From positions 20,758 to 84,757 of the forward strand of contig NZ_JAUMTY010000003.1 of the NCBI RefSeq assembly GCF_030530965.1: 64,000 bases of DNA, in the 5' to 3' direction. The stretch comes from Corynebacterium sp. (GTDB lineage Bacteria; Actinomycetota; Actinomycetes; Mycobacteriales; Mycobacteriaceae). Position 1 is the stretch's first letter; each line of letters begins with the position of its first letter. The notes under the pieces are model-generated. The model saw only the letters and a program-made list of their open reading frames with translations, was not told where the DNA came from and made no database searches. Below are positions 1 to 9,340 of the stretch, one piece after another. Made by a program: the position numbers and the translations under genes.

Positions 1-904
1 GCGTCGGGCGGAAGCGTTCCTCATGGTTCGCAGTCAACCGACGGGCCAGAGCGTAGAAAACGCCCAGTGCTGTATTGAAGATCATGCCGTAAATGACAAT
101 CGACATGACCCAACCGAACGGGCCGTTGAAATTCGATGCGAGAGCAAGCATCGGAAGGTCCGCATCTTTAACATCGTCGACCTTCACGTACAGCGAGAAT
201 GCGATGACGATCAGCAGGAACCCGAAGATCAGGCCTCCGAGGCCGCCACCAATTCCGGCCTGGCGCGGGTAAAAATAGGAACCCCCGATCACGATGGCCA
301 TGGACACACCACAAATAAGGTTGAAGCCCACGTAGTTGAGCGCCGAAATCCACCAGTTGGGCAGATTCGTATTAATGGTGGCCGCGGACGCATCTAAGTG
401 GCTGTAGTCGGGGTGAATTCCGATTAATGTCACCAGCCCGACAATCGTGATGCAAACAATGATGAACGGCGTAATCGCTCCGATAATGGCCGAGACTTTA
501 GAGATATCCAGCATCCCTGATGACAGGACGAGGGCCAGAAGAATTGTCGCGCCGACCCACGTCGGTAGGCCAAATTGCTGGTTGAGGTTAGAGCCCGCAC
601 CCGCGAACATCACGAACCCGAGCGAAAACAGGGTGACCAGGATGCCGATGTCCAAGAAGATGGCCAGGAACTTGGTCGCGGAACTGTCAATGACTCGTTT
701 GTGCTCTTGAGCTCGGTAATAGCTACCGAGGATAAAGACAGAGGTGCCGGCAATGCTCATCAAGATCGCCGCGAGGACAACGCCCCACAAGCCCCAGCGC
801 CCAAAGGCGACGAAAAACTGCAGCCCCTCCTGCCCAGAGGCTGTTCCCGCGCCAACGATCAGCCCCACAAAAGCTAAAGCGATCGAAAGCGTATTTCTGA
901 ACAT
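1..904 (-). CDS. YkvI-type membrane protein, 3' end cut off by the window
   Basis: The first 301 codons of a polytopic inner-membrane protein; the stop lies beyond the left edge. The start is ATG at 904, with an AAGGAG ribosome site about 8 bases upstream. About eight hydrophobic segments are visible, at residues 5-22, 35-60, 79-103, 115-135, 138-160, 189-210, 218-240 and 263-290. The first helix carries G-A-G-T-A-S-G-Q-E at residues 18-26, a broken-helix pattern like that of LeuT-fold (APC superfamily) carriers. Overall it resembles the uncharacterised YkvI/COG3949 family, so amino-acid or related solute transport is likely but the substrate is unknown. It diverges from the gamma-glutamyltransferase gene at 1080, which suggests a link to uptake of products of peptide breakdown. 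That link is inference only. Confidence 0.75.
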   Translation of the reverse strand, partial: MFRNTLSIALAFVGLIVGAGTASGQEGLQFFVAFGRWGLWGVVLAAILMSIAGTSVFILGSYYRAQEHKRVIDSSATKFLAIFLDIGILVTLFSLGFVMFAGAGSNLNQQFGLPTWVGATILLALVLSSGMLDISKVSAIIGAITPFIIVCITIVGLVTLIGIHPDYSHLDASAATINTNLPNWWISALNYVGFNLICGVSMAIVIGGSYFYPRQAGIGGGLGGLIFGFLLIVIAFSLYVKVDDVKDADLPMLALASNFNGPFGWVMSIVIYGMIFNTALGVFYALARRLTANHEERFRPT

Positions 905-1017
905 GAGGGGTTCTCCTTGGAACAAAATCACCAGAGAGCCGGGACGGCTCGACTACCACCGGCAAAGGTTACTCGACCGCGGGGACAAAAACCGCCATTT
1001 AACATGATCGCTCGCAT

Positions 1018-1048
1018 TTGTAACACACAATTAATGAAAAAATATGAT
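1018..1048 (+). promoter_or_regulatory. Candidate promoter of the gamma-glutamyltransferase gene
   Basis: TTGTAA (1018-1023) and TATGAT (1043-1048) lie 19 bases apart. The expected transcript start is about 25 bases before the ATG at 1080. The -10 match is good; the spacer is slightly long. Prediction by eye. Confidence 0.35.
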
Positions 1049-1079
1049 GGCTGTCACAGCGGCTCCATAGGGTAAAAGA

Positions 1080-3065
1080 ATGAATCCGCTCCCCCGCCGA
1101 CAAACGTCGAAAAGCCAGCAAAACTCGTCGACGACACCGGTTGCGACACTGGTTGCGACGAGACCACAACAATTACCTCGCCGCAGACGACTATGGGCGT
1201 CGATGATGAGCACGCTCGTCCTGCTTATTGCCAGTGGATACGCGCCGGCCACGCGCACAGCGCACGCTGAGCCGCCAGCGCCCAACCGGGATATTTCCGT
1301 CGCTCCCGAATCAAATACCGACTACCGCCCGGACATGACGGCGGTACAGACGGACTCGTACTCCGTGTCCACCGCGAACCCTGTCTCGACGGCTGCCGCC
1401 CGCGATGTGTTGGCCGCCGGTGGAACCGCTGCTGATGCGTTGGTCACAGCGCAACTCGTGTTAGGGCTGGTAGAGCCTCAATCGTCAGGGATCGGCGGAG
1501 GTGGCTACATCCTGTACCATGACGCGGCGAGCGACTCTGTCACCGCCATCGATGGCCGTGAAACCGCACCCGATAACGCATCCGACACCTATCTGTCGCA
1601 GATATCCGCCACCGACACCCGCGCACCCGAGCCCGACGCGCGACGTTCCGGCAGGTCAATCGGCGTACCGGGGATCATGGCCGCCTTAGGCACCCTCCAC
1701 GCGCAACACGGGAAAACGCAGTGGGGCGACCTTGTCCAACCTGCCATCACCCTGTCTGAAAATGGTTTCGACATCAGCCCACGCCTCGCGACAACGATTG
1801 AGGACAATGCTGCCGACCTCGCCCGCGATCCGGAAGCCGCGGCCTATTACCTCAACCCGGATGGAACCGGAAAGAAAACCGGGACGCGTCTCACCAACCC
1901 GGCCTATGCCAAAACACTCACATCCCTCAAGGTCAATGGCCCACAAGCGCTATATACAGGGAAAATAGCCGACGACATCGTCGCCCGAGCACGCAGCGAA
2001 CACGGCGGAACAACACCATCGTCCTTAACGACGGCTGATCTCGCGAAATATAACCCCACTGTTAAACAAGCGCTGTGCGGCCCCTACCGCACCCATATTG
2101 TCTGTGGCGCACCGCCATCCACCTCGGGCGGCGTCACAGTAGCATCTACGCTGGGGATTCTTTCTCACGCGGATCTGTCCGCGATGAAGCCACTCAAGGT
2201 CGACAACAATGGTGGCGTGCCCTCCCCTGAGGCGGTCCATATCATTTCTGAAGCGGAGCGCCTCGCCTACGCGGACCGCGACGCCTACCTTGCCGATACC
2301 GCTTTTGAGAACCTCCCCGATGGCGATTACACGAAATTACTCAACCCGGAGTACCTGGCGCAGCGGTATTCGCAGATCAATCCAGAAAAATCCATGGGAA
2401 CAGCGAAAGCCGGAACCTTCGATACGGACCACGCCCGCGGTGAGGATCAGCCCGAACACGGAACCAGCCACATTTCCGTCGTCGATTCTTATGGGAACGC
2501 TGCCAGCATGACAACAAGTGTGGAATCGGCATTCGGCTCATTCCACATGGTCGATGGGTTCATGTTGAACAACCAGCTCACCGATTTTGAGGCCACACCT
2601 CGCGACGACGACGGTCAGCTCAAAGCAAACCGAGTTGAGGGCGGGAAACGGCCACGGTCGTCGATGTCCCCCACGATCGTGTACACCATGACGAAGACCG
2701 GCGAGCGGGGAGATCTCTATGCCGTCGTCGGGTCTCCCGGTGGAGCGGTCATCCCGCAATTTGTCATCAAAACACTGATCGGCATCCTCGACTGGGGACT
2801 TGACCCGCAGCAAGCCGTCGCTCTGCCGAACTTCGGCGCCCGAAATAAACCGGAAACCGGCATTGGTGGTGAACATCCAGACATCGGCCATGATGGACAA
2901 GCTACGCCAGAGGCTCAGGAACTGGTCGACGGTCTCACGCGTCGAGGGCACACCGTCAACCTCGACGAACAATCAAGTGGACTATCCGCCATTGTCCGCA
3001 CTCGCGACGGGCACCTCCTCGGCGGAGCGGATCCGCGTCGGGAAGGAGCCGTCATGGGCGGGTAA
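1080..3065 (+). CDS. ggt: Secreted gamma-glutamyltransferase
   Basis: 661 residues. The enzyme removes the gamma-glutamyl group from glutathione and similar peptides, by hydrolysis or transfer, and is made as a precursor that cleaves itself into two subunits. The N-terminus has a long basic region (RRRR at 34-37), a hydrophobic stretch and an AHA motif at 61-63, fitting an export signal cleaved near residue 63. The N-terminal core has the family glycine run SGIGGGGY. The self-processing and catalytic threonine is Thr462 in E-H-G-T-S-H-I-S, and the GSPGG loop is at about 551-555. The ATG at 1080 has AGGG 7 bases upstream. Length is somewhat above the usual 560-600 because of the long N-terminus. 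It diverges from a YkvI-like membrane protein and converges on pfkA. A likely role is scavenging extracellular glutathione for Glu and Cys-Gly. Confidence 0.93.
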   Translation: MNPLPRRQTSKSQQNSSTTPVATLVATRPQQLPRRRRLWASMMSTLVLLIASGYAPATRTAHAEPPAPNRDISVAPESNTDYRPDMTAVQTDSYSVSTANPVSTAAARDVLAAGGTAADALVTAQLVLGLVEPQSSGIGGGGYILYHDAASDSVTAIDGRETAPDNASDTYLSQISATDTRAPEPDARRSGRSIGVPGIMAALGTLHAQHGKTQWGDLVQPAITLSENGFDISPRLATTIEDNAADLARDPEAAAYYLNPDGTGKKTGTRLTNPAYAKTLTSLKVNGPQALYTGKIADDIVARARSEHGGTTPSSLTTADLAKYNPTVKQALCGPYRTHIVCGAPPSTSGGVTVASTLGILSHADLSAMKPLKVDNNGGVPSPEAVHIISEAERLAYADRDAYLADTAFENLPDGDYTKLLNPEYLAQRYSQINPEKSMGTAKAGTFDTDHARGEDQPEHGTSHISVVDSYGNAASMTTSVESAFGSFHMVDGFMLNNQLTDFEATPRDDDGQLKANRVEGGKRPRSSMSPTIVYTMTKTGERGDLYAVVGSPGGAVIPQFVIKTLIGILDWGLDPQQAVALPNFGARNKPETGIGGEHPDIGHDGQATPEAQELVDGLTRRGHTVNLDEQSSGLSAIVRTRDGHLLGGADPRREGAVMGG

Positions 3066-3098
3066 TGCCCGCGTGGGCGGGTAGCTACCGGAAGATGA

Positions 3099-4130
3099 TT
3101 ATCCGAACAGGGCGGCCGCGGCCTCGTACCGCTCGATCGGAACAACCTTCAGCGTGCCCACGGCATCCTGGAGGCTGACCAGCCCGATGTTCTCTCCCTG
3201 GAGGGAAGCGACGGTTCCGTACTTACCTTCGTGAGCTGCGCGGCAAGCGTGAACACCGTAGCGCGTGGCCAGGACGCGGTCATAAGCCGTCGGCGTACCA
3301 CCGCGCTGAATATGCCCCAACACCGTGGTACGGACATCGTGGCCCAGGCGCTCATGGATAGCGTCGGCAACTTGCTGGCCAACGCCGGTGAAAACCTCGT
3401 GACCGAACTGGTCAATCCCGCCAGCCTTCAGCTCCATGGTGCCTTCTTTCGGACGGGCACCCTCGGCAACGACGACGATTCCGTACTTCTCCCCCATCTG
3501 GAAACGACGCTCCATGGCTTTACAGATCGCGTCGATATCAAACGGAACCTCGGGGATCACGGTGTAGTGAGCACCGCCGGCCATACCTGCGTGGAGCGCA
3601 ATCCAGCCCACATGCCGGCCCATGACCTCCACGACCATCACACGATTGTGCGACTCCGCGGTGGTGTGCAAACGGTCAATCGCATCAGTGGCGACGGACA
3701 CCGCGGTGTCGAAACCGAAGGTGTAGTCCGTCGCGTTAACGTCGTTATCGATGGTCTTAGGGACGCCGACCACCGGGATTCCGTTTTCGTGGAGCCAGAG
3801 AGCACCTTTCAGCGTTCCCTCGCCGCCGATGGGGATCAACGCGTCGACCCCCGCGTTCTCTAAGTTTTCCTTAATCTGTTCAATTCCTTCGCGGAATTTG
3901 TCAGGGTGTAAACGGCCCGTGCCCAAGATAGTTCCGCCCCGGAGGAGAACCCGGTCAATCTCCTCATCGTCGTAGAGCTGAATTCGGCGATCCTCGAGGA
4001 GCCCCACCCAGCCATCTTCATAGCCGACCACGGTGGAGCCATATTCAGAACTCGCGGTGCGGACAATTCCACGAATCACCGCGTTCAGTCCCGGGCAATC
4101 ACCACCGGAGGTAAGAGTCGCAATACGCAT
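3099..4130 (-). CDS. pfkA: 6-phosphofructokinase (ATP-type)
   Basis: 343 residues from the ATG at 4130. Upstream in-frame codons exist but the family begins at [12 protein letters not shown]. The enzyme phosphorylates fructose 6-phosphate to the 1,6-bisphosphate, the committed step of glycolysis in the cytoplasm. Visible motifs are the GGDCPG nucleotide loop at about residue 9, GGEGT near 102, and P-K-T-I-D-N-D with the catalytic aspartates. Glycine in GGEGT (not Asp) favours ATP over pyrophosphate as donor. Lys before TIDND is the pattern I know from actinobacterial ATP enzymes. It follows the MFS gene by about 50 bases on the same strand and converges with ggt. Confidence 0.95.
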   Translation of the reverse strand: MRIATLTSGGDCPGLNAVIRGIVRTASSEYGSTVVGYEDGWVGLLEDRRIQLYDDEEIDRVLLRGGTILGTGRLHPDKFREGIEQIKENLENAGVDALIPIGGEGTLKGALWLHENGIPVVGVPKTIDNDVNATDYTFGFDTAVSVATDAIDRLHTTAESHNRVMVVEVMGRHVGWIALHAGMAGGAHYTVIPEVPFDIDAICKAMERRFQMGEKYGIVVVAEGARPKEGTMELKAGGIDQFGHEVFTGVGQQVADAIHERLGHDVRTTVLGHIQRGGTPTAYDRVLATRYGVHACRAAHEGKYGTVASLQGENIGLVSLQDAVGTLKVVPIERYEAAAALFG

Positions 4131-4181
4131 AGTGACTACCCTAGCCGGATCGCCGGCGCGTTGCCTATCCGGGACCACCTA

Positions 4182-5666
4182 CTACTTTCCGCGCGTTGCA
4201 GCTGTTGTTCCTTGGAATTGCGTAACGACGACCAAACCGATCAACAACACCGCTGCCGGGAAAATCATCGTCCAACCCAATGACGACACTGGGTCGGTAT
4301 GCTGCATGAACACGTCGAGCGTCGCTGCAACGGTCGCGGAACCGATCACTGAACCAACTTGGCGCGTGGTGTTGTACACACCTGAACCCGCGCCTGTTTT
4401 TTCCATCGGGAGGTCGCGCATGGTGGTCGTCGAATTGGGCGCCCACACGAACGCGTTGCCCAACCCCTGCAGAGCGATGGGCACAAACATCCACCACACG
4501 GACGTGTCCGGCTTCATCACGAGGAAGTAGCAGAGCATGGACAGCGTCATGAAGGTAAATCCGGTCAGCGATAGCCGACGCGGTGGCACCGTATCTGACA
4601 GACGGCCGACGAACGGGGATAGCAAACCTGATATCAGAGCCATCGGCACCATCATCAGGCCGGCCTTCAAGGCCGACATGTGGTGGAACTGCTGGAAGTA
4701 AATCATGATCGGGACCATCGGACCTGCCACAGCGAAGCCCATCGTCGTGATCGAAATATTCCCCACCGAGAAATTCTTGTCCTTAAAGAGCGACAGCGGG
4801 ACGAGCACTTCGACGCCGCGCTGAGCGCCCCACTTTTCGATCATGATGAAAATACCGAAGACGACGACGGACGCTGCGATCATGATCCAGATCCACGGTG
4901 CCCAGTTTGCGTTGCCACCCTCTTGGAGCGCGAAGACCAGCAAGAACACCGCGATGACAGAGGTCACGATGCCGCCCCAGTCGTAGCCGTGGTTTCTCGT
5001 CGGCAATTGTGGCACCCACTTGAGCACCATGATGACTGAGACCACACCGATCGGGACGTTAACGAAGAAAATCCATTCCCAGCCGATCCACGTGGTGAGT
5101 AACCCACCGAGAACCGGGCCGGCCAAACCTGCCATTCCGGCGGTGGCACCCCACAGTCCCATGGCGGCACCGCGACGCTCACGAGCGAAGATTCGGTTAA
5201 TCACGCTCATGGTTTGAGGGGTCAACAGAGCAGCACCCAGCCCCTGAACAGCACGCGCGGCGATCAGCCAATGAATATCGGGTGCTAAACCACAGCCCAG
5301 GGACGAGAGAGTGAAGACGACCATGCCGGCGACATAGACGTTCTTCGGCCCGATCTGATCCCCCAGTCGGCCTGTGACCAGCAGTGGGACTGCATAGGTC
5401 AGGAGGTACACCGACGTGACCCACAGCACTTGGCTATAGTCGGCATTCAGCGCACTCTGAAAATCAGGGGTTGCCACTGCCACAATGGTCTGATCCAGAA
5501 GGATCATAAAAAAGCCGATGCAGAGCGCCACTAGCGCGCGCCACGCGTCTTTTTCTGGGATCATCCCTTGGGGTTGTCCCGCCTGAGCGGAGGTGGCTGA
5601 GGGATTATTCGTTGCTGTGTTGGTCGTCGTCTCTTGGTGCGACGATCCGTTGAGGTTACCAGTCAA
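4182..5666 (-). CDS. MFS exporter, DHA2 (EmrB/QacA) family, 14 membrane segments
   Basis: 494 residues. A proton-driven efflux transporter of the 14-helix drug:H+ antiporter-2 group. Seen: a hydrophilic Asn/Thr/Gln-rich N-terminus of about 40 residues, then 14 hydrophobic segments. Motif A is G-R-L-G-D-Q-I-G-P-K after the second helix; the proline/glycine-rich antiporter motif (GPVLGGLL) is in helix 5, with N-V-P-I-G at the start of helix 6. The start codon is TTG at 5664-5666; a strong GGTAAGGAAGC ribosome site lies a few bases upstream and no better ATG exists. It lies between pfkA and a Nudix gene, where mycobacteria have gatA directly next to pfkA, so it looks like a lineage-specific insertion. 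The substrate cannot be read from sequence; multidrug or toxic metabolite export is the family default. Confidence 0.9.
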   Translation of the reverse strand: MTGNLNGSSHQETTTNTATNNPSATSAQAGQPQGMIPEKDAWRALVALCIGFFMILLDQTIVAVATPDFQSALNADYSQVLWVTSVYLLTYAVPLLVTGRLGDQIGPKNVYVAGMVVFTLSSLGCGLAPDIHWLIAARAVQGLGAALLTPQTMSVINRIFARERRGAAMGLWGATAGMAGLAGPVLGGLLTTWIGWEWIFFVNVPIGVVSVIMVLKWVPQLPTRNHGYDWGGIVTSVIAVFLLVFALQEGGNANWAPWIWIMIAASVVVFGIFIMIEKWGAQRGVEVLVPLSLFKDKNFSVGNISITTMGFAVAGPMVPIMIYFQQFHHMSALKAGLMMVPMALISGLLSPFVGRLSDTVPPRRLSLTGFTFMTLSMLCYFLVMKPDTSVWWMFVPIALQGLGNAFVWAPNSTTTMRDLPMEKTGAGSGVYNTTRQVGSVIGSATVAATLDVFMQHTDPVSSLGWTMIFPAAVLLIGLVVVTQFQGTTAATRGK

Positions 5667-5972
5667 AAAAGCTTCCTTACCTCTTAATTATTCACCACTA
5701 TTTATCTACTCATCGCTACAAAAGAAAAGAGTGAACGCTGACGGAATTTCGGGGTTGCTATCCCGTGAAAGTCAGCGCATGTGTCCGCTGAGCCTTCACG
5801 GAACTACCCGAAACTACTCGAAAAGCGAACTATTTAAGGTGAAAGCCGTGCCTCCAGCATTGACTTCACCTAGTCCATCCAGACAGGTTACGCGCACATA
5901 AAGATCATCGCGAAACCTTAATTCGGGTCCGCGATCAGATGGTGACCACGGATCTTGGGGTCGTACATCAAG
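5667..5972. other. Intergenic region upstream of the MFS gene
   Basis: About 306 bases between the TTG start of the MFS gene and the stop of the Nudix gene. AT-rich near 5690-5725, probably holding the MFS promoter, though no clear -35/-10 pair was found. No credible small ORF, RNA gene or strong terminator seen. Confidence 0.5.
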
Positions 5973-6614
5973 CTATCGAGGCACCACCCAGAGCGCTCCC
6001 TCGCCAGACTCATTAGCACGCATCGTCGGCTGAGAAACATCGCCATGCTGGACGACACTCGACGTCATCGGCAACGAACTCCGGAACGGAGCCATTAAAT
6101 CCAAGCTTTCGATCTCAGATTCCGGCACCCACACCAGTTCAATGGATTCATTATTCTTGTGCACCTCAAGTGGATGAGAGGCAAAGGCGGACACGGTCGT
6201 ATATGTCCACTCGCGCACACTGGGGTCCATGAGCCCTACCCAACGCTTCCCCGTCAGTGAGGTGTACCAGGGCAAACGCGGCCATTCTTCAGCTGGCGCC
6301 CTCCGCACCGCATAATCCACGGGGACCCGCGTCGTCACTTGTTTTTGTACGACGGTGACATCGTCGGGATTGAGACCGGCTTCTTCAATGGCTTCACGTA
6401 ACGCGGCTTCTTCGACTGTTTCATCCGCATCACGTGCCCCGCCCGGTACACCCCAGGTGAGAGGCATTGATGTCCACTCGGCACGATATTGCATGAGGAC
6501 CATGGGAAGACCATCAGGCCCCGGCGCTCGGAGCAACAATCCCGCTGCTCCTTCGACTCCCCAGAAGCGCGCACCGTTTGCTTGAATTGCCCAACCGTCT
6601 CCACTGTGGTCCAT
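5973..6614 (-). CDS. Nudix hydrolase
   Basis: 213 residues from the ATG at 6614; the longer open frame would run into gatA, and the ATG at 6614 has AGGG just upstream and starts 10 bases after the gatA stop. The Nudix box is complete: GGARDADETVEEAALREAIEEAGL lies at about residues 63-86, with the REAIEEAG core that binds the divalent metal. Such enzymes split nucleoside diphosphates linked to another moiety (for example dNTPs, ADP-ribose, NADH); the substrate here is not predictable. It shares strand and close spacing with gatCA, so it is probably cotranscribed. The box is preceded by a hydrophobic strand typical of the fold. Confidence 0.88.
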   Translation of the reverse strand: MDHSGDGWAIQANGARFWGVEGAAGLLLRAPGPDGLPMVLMQYRAEWTSMPLTWGVPGGARDADETVEEAALREAIEEAGLNPDDVTVVQKQVTTRVPVDYAVRRAPAEEWPRLPWYTSLTGKRWVGLMDPSVREWTYTTVSAFASHPLEVHKNNESIELVWVPESEIESLDLMAPFRSSLPMTSSVVQHGDVSQPTMRANESGEGALWVVPR

Positions 6615-6624
6615 AGGCCCTAAC

Positions 6625-8136
6625 CTACTCTTGTGACTCTCCCGAGCGAGCAGCCTCATATGCAGCACCGACGCGATACAGCCGATCATCCTGGTGTGCT
6701 GGGGCCATAATCTGCAGGCCAACGGGAAGATTCGTATCGGAGGCCAGCCCCGACGGAACAGACATACCGCACAGGCCCGCAAGGTTCAGCGGCAGCGTGC
6801 ACAGGTCGAATCGGTACATCGAAATGGGGTCATCGACCTTGGTGCCCAACTTGAACGCCGTCGTCGGCGTCGTCGGAGAGACCAGCACATCGACCTTCTC
6901 GTACGCCTTGGCAAAATCGCGAGCAATCAGCGCACGGACACGCTGAGCCTGCAGGTAGTAGGCGTCATAGTATCCGACAGAGAGCGCATACGTTCCCAGG
7001 ATGATGCGTCGCTTGACCTCGGAGCCGAAGCCCTCTTCACGGGACAGCTCCATCACGTCGTTGGCCGAGTGATGGCCATCATCACCGACACGCAGACCGT
7101 AGCGCATGCCGTCGAACCGGGCGAGGTTCGAGCTCACCTCACACGGAAGAATGAGGTAGTACGCGCTCAAGGCGTCATCGAAGTGAGGACAATCCACATC
7201 TACGACCTCCGCACCCAGGCGAGAGAGCGTGGCCACGGCTTCGTTATAGGACTCGAGGACGCCGTCCTGGTAGCCATCGCCAGCCAATTGCTTCACGACG
7301 CCGACCTTCAAGCCGGACAGATCCCCCTTCGCGCCCTCGCGAGCGGCCTGAACCACCGGCGCAACGGGGCGGTTGACCGAGGTTGAATCGTGCGGATCGT
7401 ATCCAGCGATGACCTCGTGCAACAGGGCGGTATCCAGCACTGTGCGGCCGGTCGGGCCACCCTGATCAAGCGACGACGCACACGCAACGAGGCCATACCG
7501 CGACACTGTGCCGTAGGTCGGCTTCACCCCGACGGTGTTGGTCAGCGCCGCTGGCTGGCGGATAGATCCACCGGTGTCGGTACCGATCGCGAGGGGTGCC
7601 ATTCCCGACGCCAACGCTGCGGCCGAGCCACCGCCGGAGCCACCTGGGGTCCGGGCAAGATCCCACGGATTGTGCGTCGGCCCATACGCGGAGTTTTCCG
7701 TGGACGACCCCATGGCAAACTCGTCCATGTTGGTCTTTCCGACGATAGGGATACCGGCCTCACGCAGACGCTTCGTCACCGTCGCGTCATACGGGCTCAT
7801 GTACCCTTCAAGGATTTTCGACGCACACGTCGTCGGCGCGTCCGTCGTCGTAAAGACGTCTTTTAAGGCTAAAGGAACACCGGCGAGGGGTGATGACGGC
7901 TTCTCGCCGCGAGCGATACTGTCATCAACTTTCTTGGCCGCCGCAAGAGCTTCGTCGGCAGAAACATGCAGGAAAGCGTGGATATCGCCGTCGATCTGTG
8001 AAATACGATCCAGGTGCGCCTGGGTCGCTTCCACCGAGGACACGTCGCCGGAATGGATTTTTTCCGCCAGATCCGCCGCGGTGTACGTCGTTAAATCGTC
8101 AGCATTGAAGTTCGCAACGCGATATGTGGTCTCCAT
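6625..8136 (-). CDS. gatA: Aspartyl/glutamyl-tRNA(Asn/Gln) amidotransferase subunit A
   Basis: 503 residues. The amidase subunit of GatCAB: it releases ammonia from glutamine (or asparagine) so that misacylated Glu-tRNA(Gln) or Asp-tRNA(Asn) can be amidated. The Ser-cisSer-Lys triad is visible as Lys92, Ser167 (in T-P-G-G-S-G-G-G-S) and Ser191 (in G-T-D-T-G-G-S); the spacings of 75 and 24 are those of characterised GatA proteins. It starts 3 bases after the gatC stop, so the two are one transcript. The partner gatB, which provides the kinase and tRNA-binding part, is not in this window. Confidence 0.97.
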   Translation of the reverse strand: METTYRVANFNADDLTTYTAADLAEKIHSGDVSSVEATQAHLDRISQIDGDIHAFLHVSADEALAAAKKVDDSIARGEKPSSPLAGVPLALKDVFTTTDAPTTCASKILEGYMSPYDATVTKRLREAGIPIVGKTNMDEFAMGSSTENSAYGPTHNPWDLARTPGGSGGGSAAALASGMAPLAIGTDTGGSIRQPAALTNTVGVKPTYGTVSRYGLVACASSLDQGGPTGRTVLDTALLHEVIAGYDPHDSTSVNRPVAPVVQAAREGAKGDLSGLKVGVVKQLAGDGYQDGVLESYNEAVATLSRLGAEVVDVDCPHFDDALSAYYLILPCEVSSNLARFDGMRYGLRVGDDGHHSANDVMELSREEGFGSEVKRRIILGTYALSVGYYDAYYLQAQRVRALIARDFAKAYEKVDVLVSPTTPTTAFKLGTKVDDPISMYRFDLCTLPLNLAGLCGMSVPSGLASDTNLPVGLQIMAPAHQDDRLYRVGAAYEAARSGESQE

Positions 8137-8139
8137 GGT

Positions 8140-8433
8140 TTACTCCCCCAGAATCCGCGGTACTTCGAAACGGTCACGCTGGCTAGCCGGGGCCTGATCC
8201 AAGGCCTGCTCAGCCGTCAACGTCGGATGAACTTCATCCTCGCGCATAACACCGGCAAGATCAGAGGGATGGCTCATCGGCTCAACGCCCTCGGTATCAA
8301 CATTCGATACTTTCTGGACGTGCTCGATAATGCCGTCGATCTGGTCAGCGAATTCATTCAGCTCGTCGTCGGTGAGAGAGAGCCGAGACAAGCGCGCAAG
8401 GTGCGCGACCTCGTCGCGGGAAATAGAAGACAC
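8140..8433 (-). CDS. gatC: Aspartyl/glutamyl-tRNA(Asn/Gln) amidotransferase subunit C
   Basis: 97 residues, the normal size of the small GatCAB subunit, which wraps around GatA and helps it fold onto GatB. The N-terminus reads S-R-D-E-V-A-H-L-A-R-L-S-R-L-S-L-T, the family signature of GatC, followed by the conserved acidic helix (N-E-F-A-D-Q-I-D-G-I). It is the first gene of the leftward gatC-gatA-Nudix cluster and diverges from the ACT-domain gene at 8674; the shared 240-base gap must hold both promoters. Confidence 0.95.
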   Translation of the reverse strand: MSSISRDEVAHLARLSRLSLTDDELNEFADQIDGIIEHVQKVSNVDTEGVEPMSHPSDLAGVMREDEVHPTLTAEQALDQAPASQRDRFEVPRILGE

Positions 8434-8673
8434 AGTGGTTCCTTCACCTGGTGTGACAATGATGACTCCCCTAGCTTAGCCGGTTCCGGGATTCATGTGG
8501 CCTTAGGGGGACGGCCGCCGACGCTGGCCACGCGAACCGGGGCACGACGGCAAGGAATGCACCAATCTGTCTATTTCTGTCACCCGGTTCCCACGCGTGT
8601 CACAGAGAACGCCTACACTGTCTAGTTGATCACAGGCAATGATCACACCGCACCGTCGAATAAAGGGTTTTCT

Positions 8674-9336
8674 ATGTCGTTCCTCCTCCGCGTCTTCCTG
8701 CCTGATGCTCCCGGCAGCTTAGGCCGTCTTGCCGCATCCATCGGTGAGGTCGGCGGAGATATCCGCAGCGTCGATATCGTCAGCCACAATTTTTCCGACG
8801 GTGCCGTTGTGGACGATATTGTCATCGATCTCCCGCCCACGTCCCTGCCCGACACCCTCATTACCGCAGCTCAGCAGGTCGACGGCGTCGAGGTCGATTC
8901 CATCCGCCCATTCTCCGGGTCGGTGAACCGTTCCGGTCAGGTCGCCATGTTGGCCTCGATCGCCCAAGCACCATCCCGAAGCAAGGCTCTCCAGCTTCTT
9001 GTCGACGGACTTCCGACGACGATGTCGGCGGGCTGGGCCATTGTGCTGAGCGGGCGGACCGATGTGCATCGCGTTGCTGCATCCATGGCCGCCCCCGAGG
9101 ATGATGGGCGCATCCTTCAGTCCACCCCGGTGACGACGGCCCGGTGCCTCGACCGCGAGGATGACGATTGGCTGCCCGAAAGCTGGACGGTTATGGATTC
9201 CGCGCTTGCTGCCGCACCGATTAGCGACAAGGACGACGTTCTTGTCATCGGCCGCCCGGGCGGGCCGGATTTCCTTGCCGGTGAGGTTGAGCATCTCGGC
9301 AAGCTCGGCACCATCCTGAACGCAATGATGGACTAG
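8674..9336 (+). CDS. ACT-domain protein (amino-acid-binding fold)
   Basis: 220 residues from the ATG at 8674, chosen over an in-frame codon at 8626 because AAAGGG lies just upstream and the ACT fold starts at S-F-L-L-R-V-F-L-P-D. Residues 1-75 form an ACT-like domain (D-A-P-G-S-L-G-R-L, the ligand-loop pattern), which usually binds an amino acid. The remainder is a less clear alpha/beta domain, including C-L-D-R-E-D-D-D-W and V-I-G-R-P-G-G-P-D. A homologous ACT-domain gene sits at the same place, between gatC and ligA, in mycobacteria (Rv3013). No catalytic domain is visible; a sensory role is likely. It converges tail to tail with ilvA, whose product also ends in ACT-like domains. Confidence 0.82.
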   Translation: MSFLLRVFLPDAPGSLGRLAASIGEVGGDIRSVDIVSHNFSDGAVVDDIVIDLPPTSLPDTLITAAQQVDGVEVDSIRPFSGSVNRSGQVAMLASIAQAPSRSKALQLLVDGLPTTMSAGWAIVLSGRTDVHRVAASMAAPEDDGRILQSTPVTTARCLDREDDDWLPESWTVMDSALAAAPISDKDDVLVIGRPGGPDFLAGEVEHLGKLGTILNAMMD

Positions 9337-9340
9337 TGGC

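Noticed and set aside
6615..6782. Longer N-terminus for the Nudix gene reaching into gatA
   Set aside because: The extension is the shadow of the gatA 3' end; the ATG at 6614 has its own ribosome site and starts the Nudix fold.
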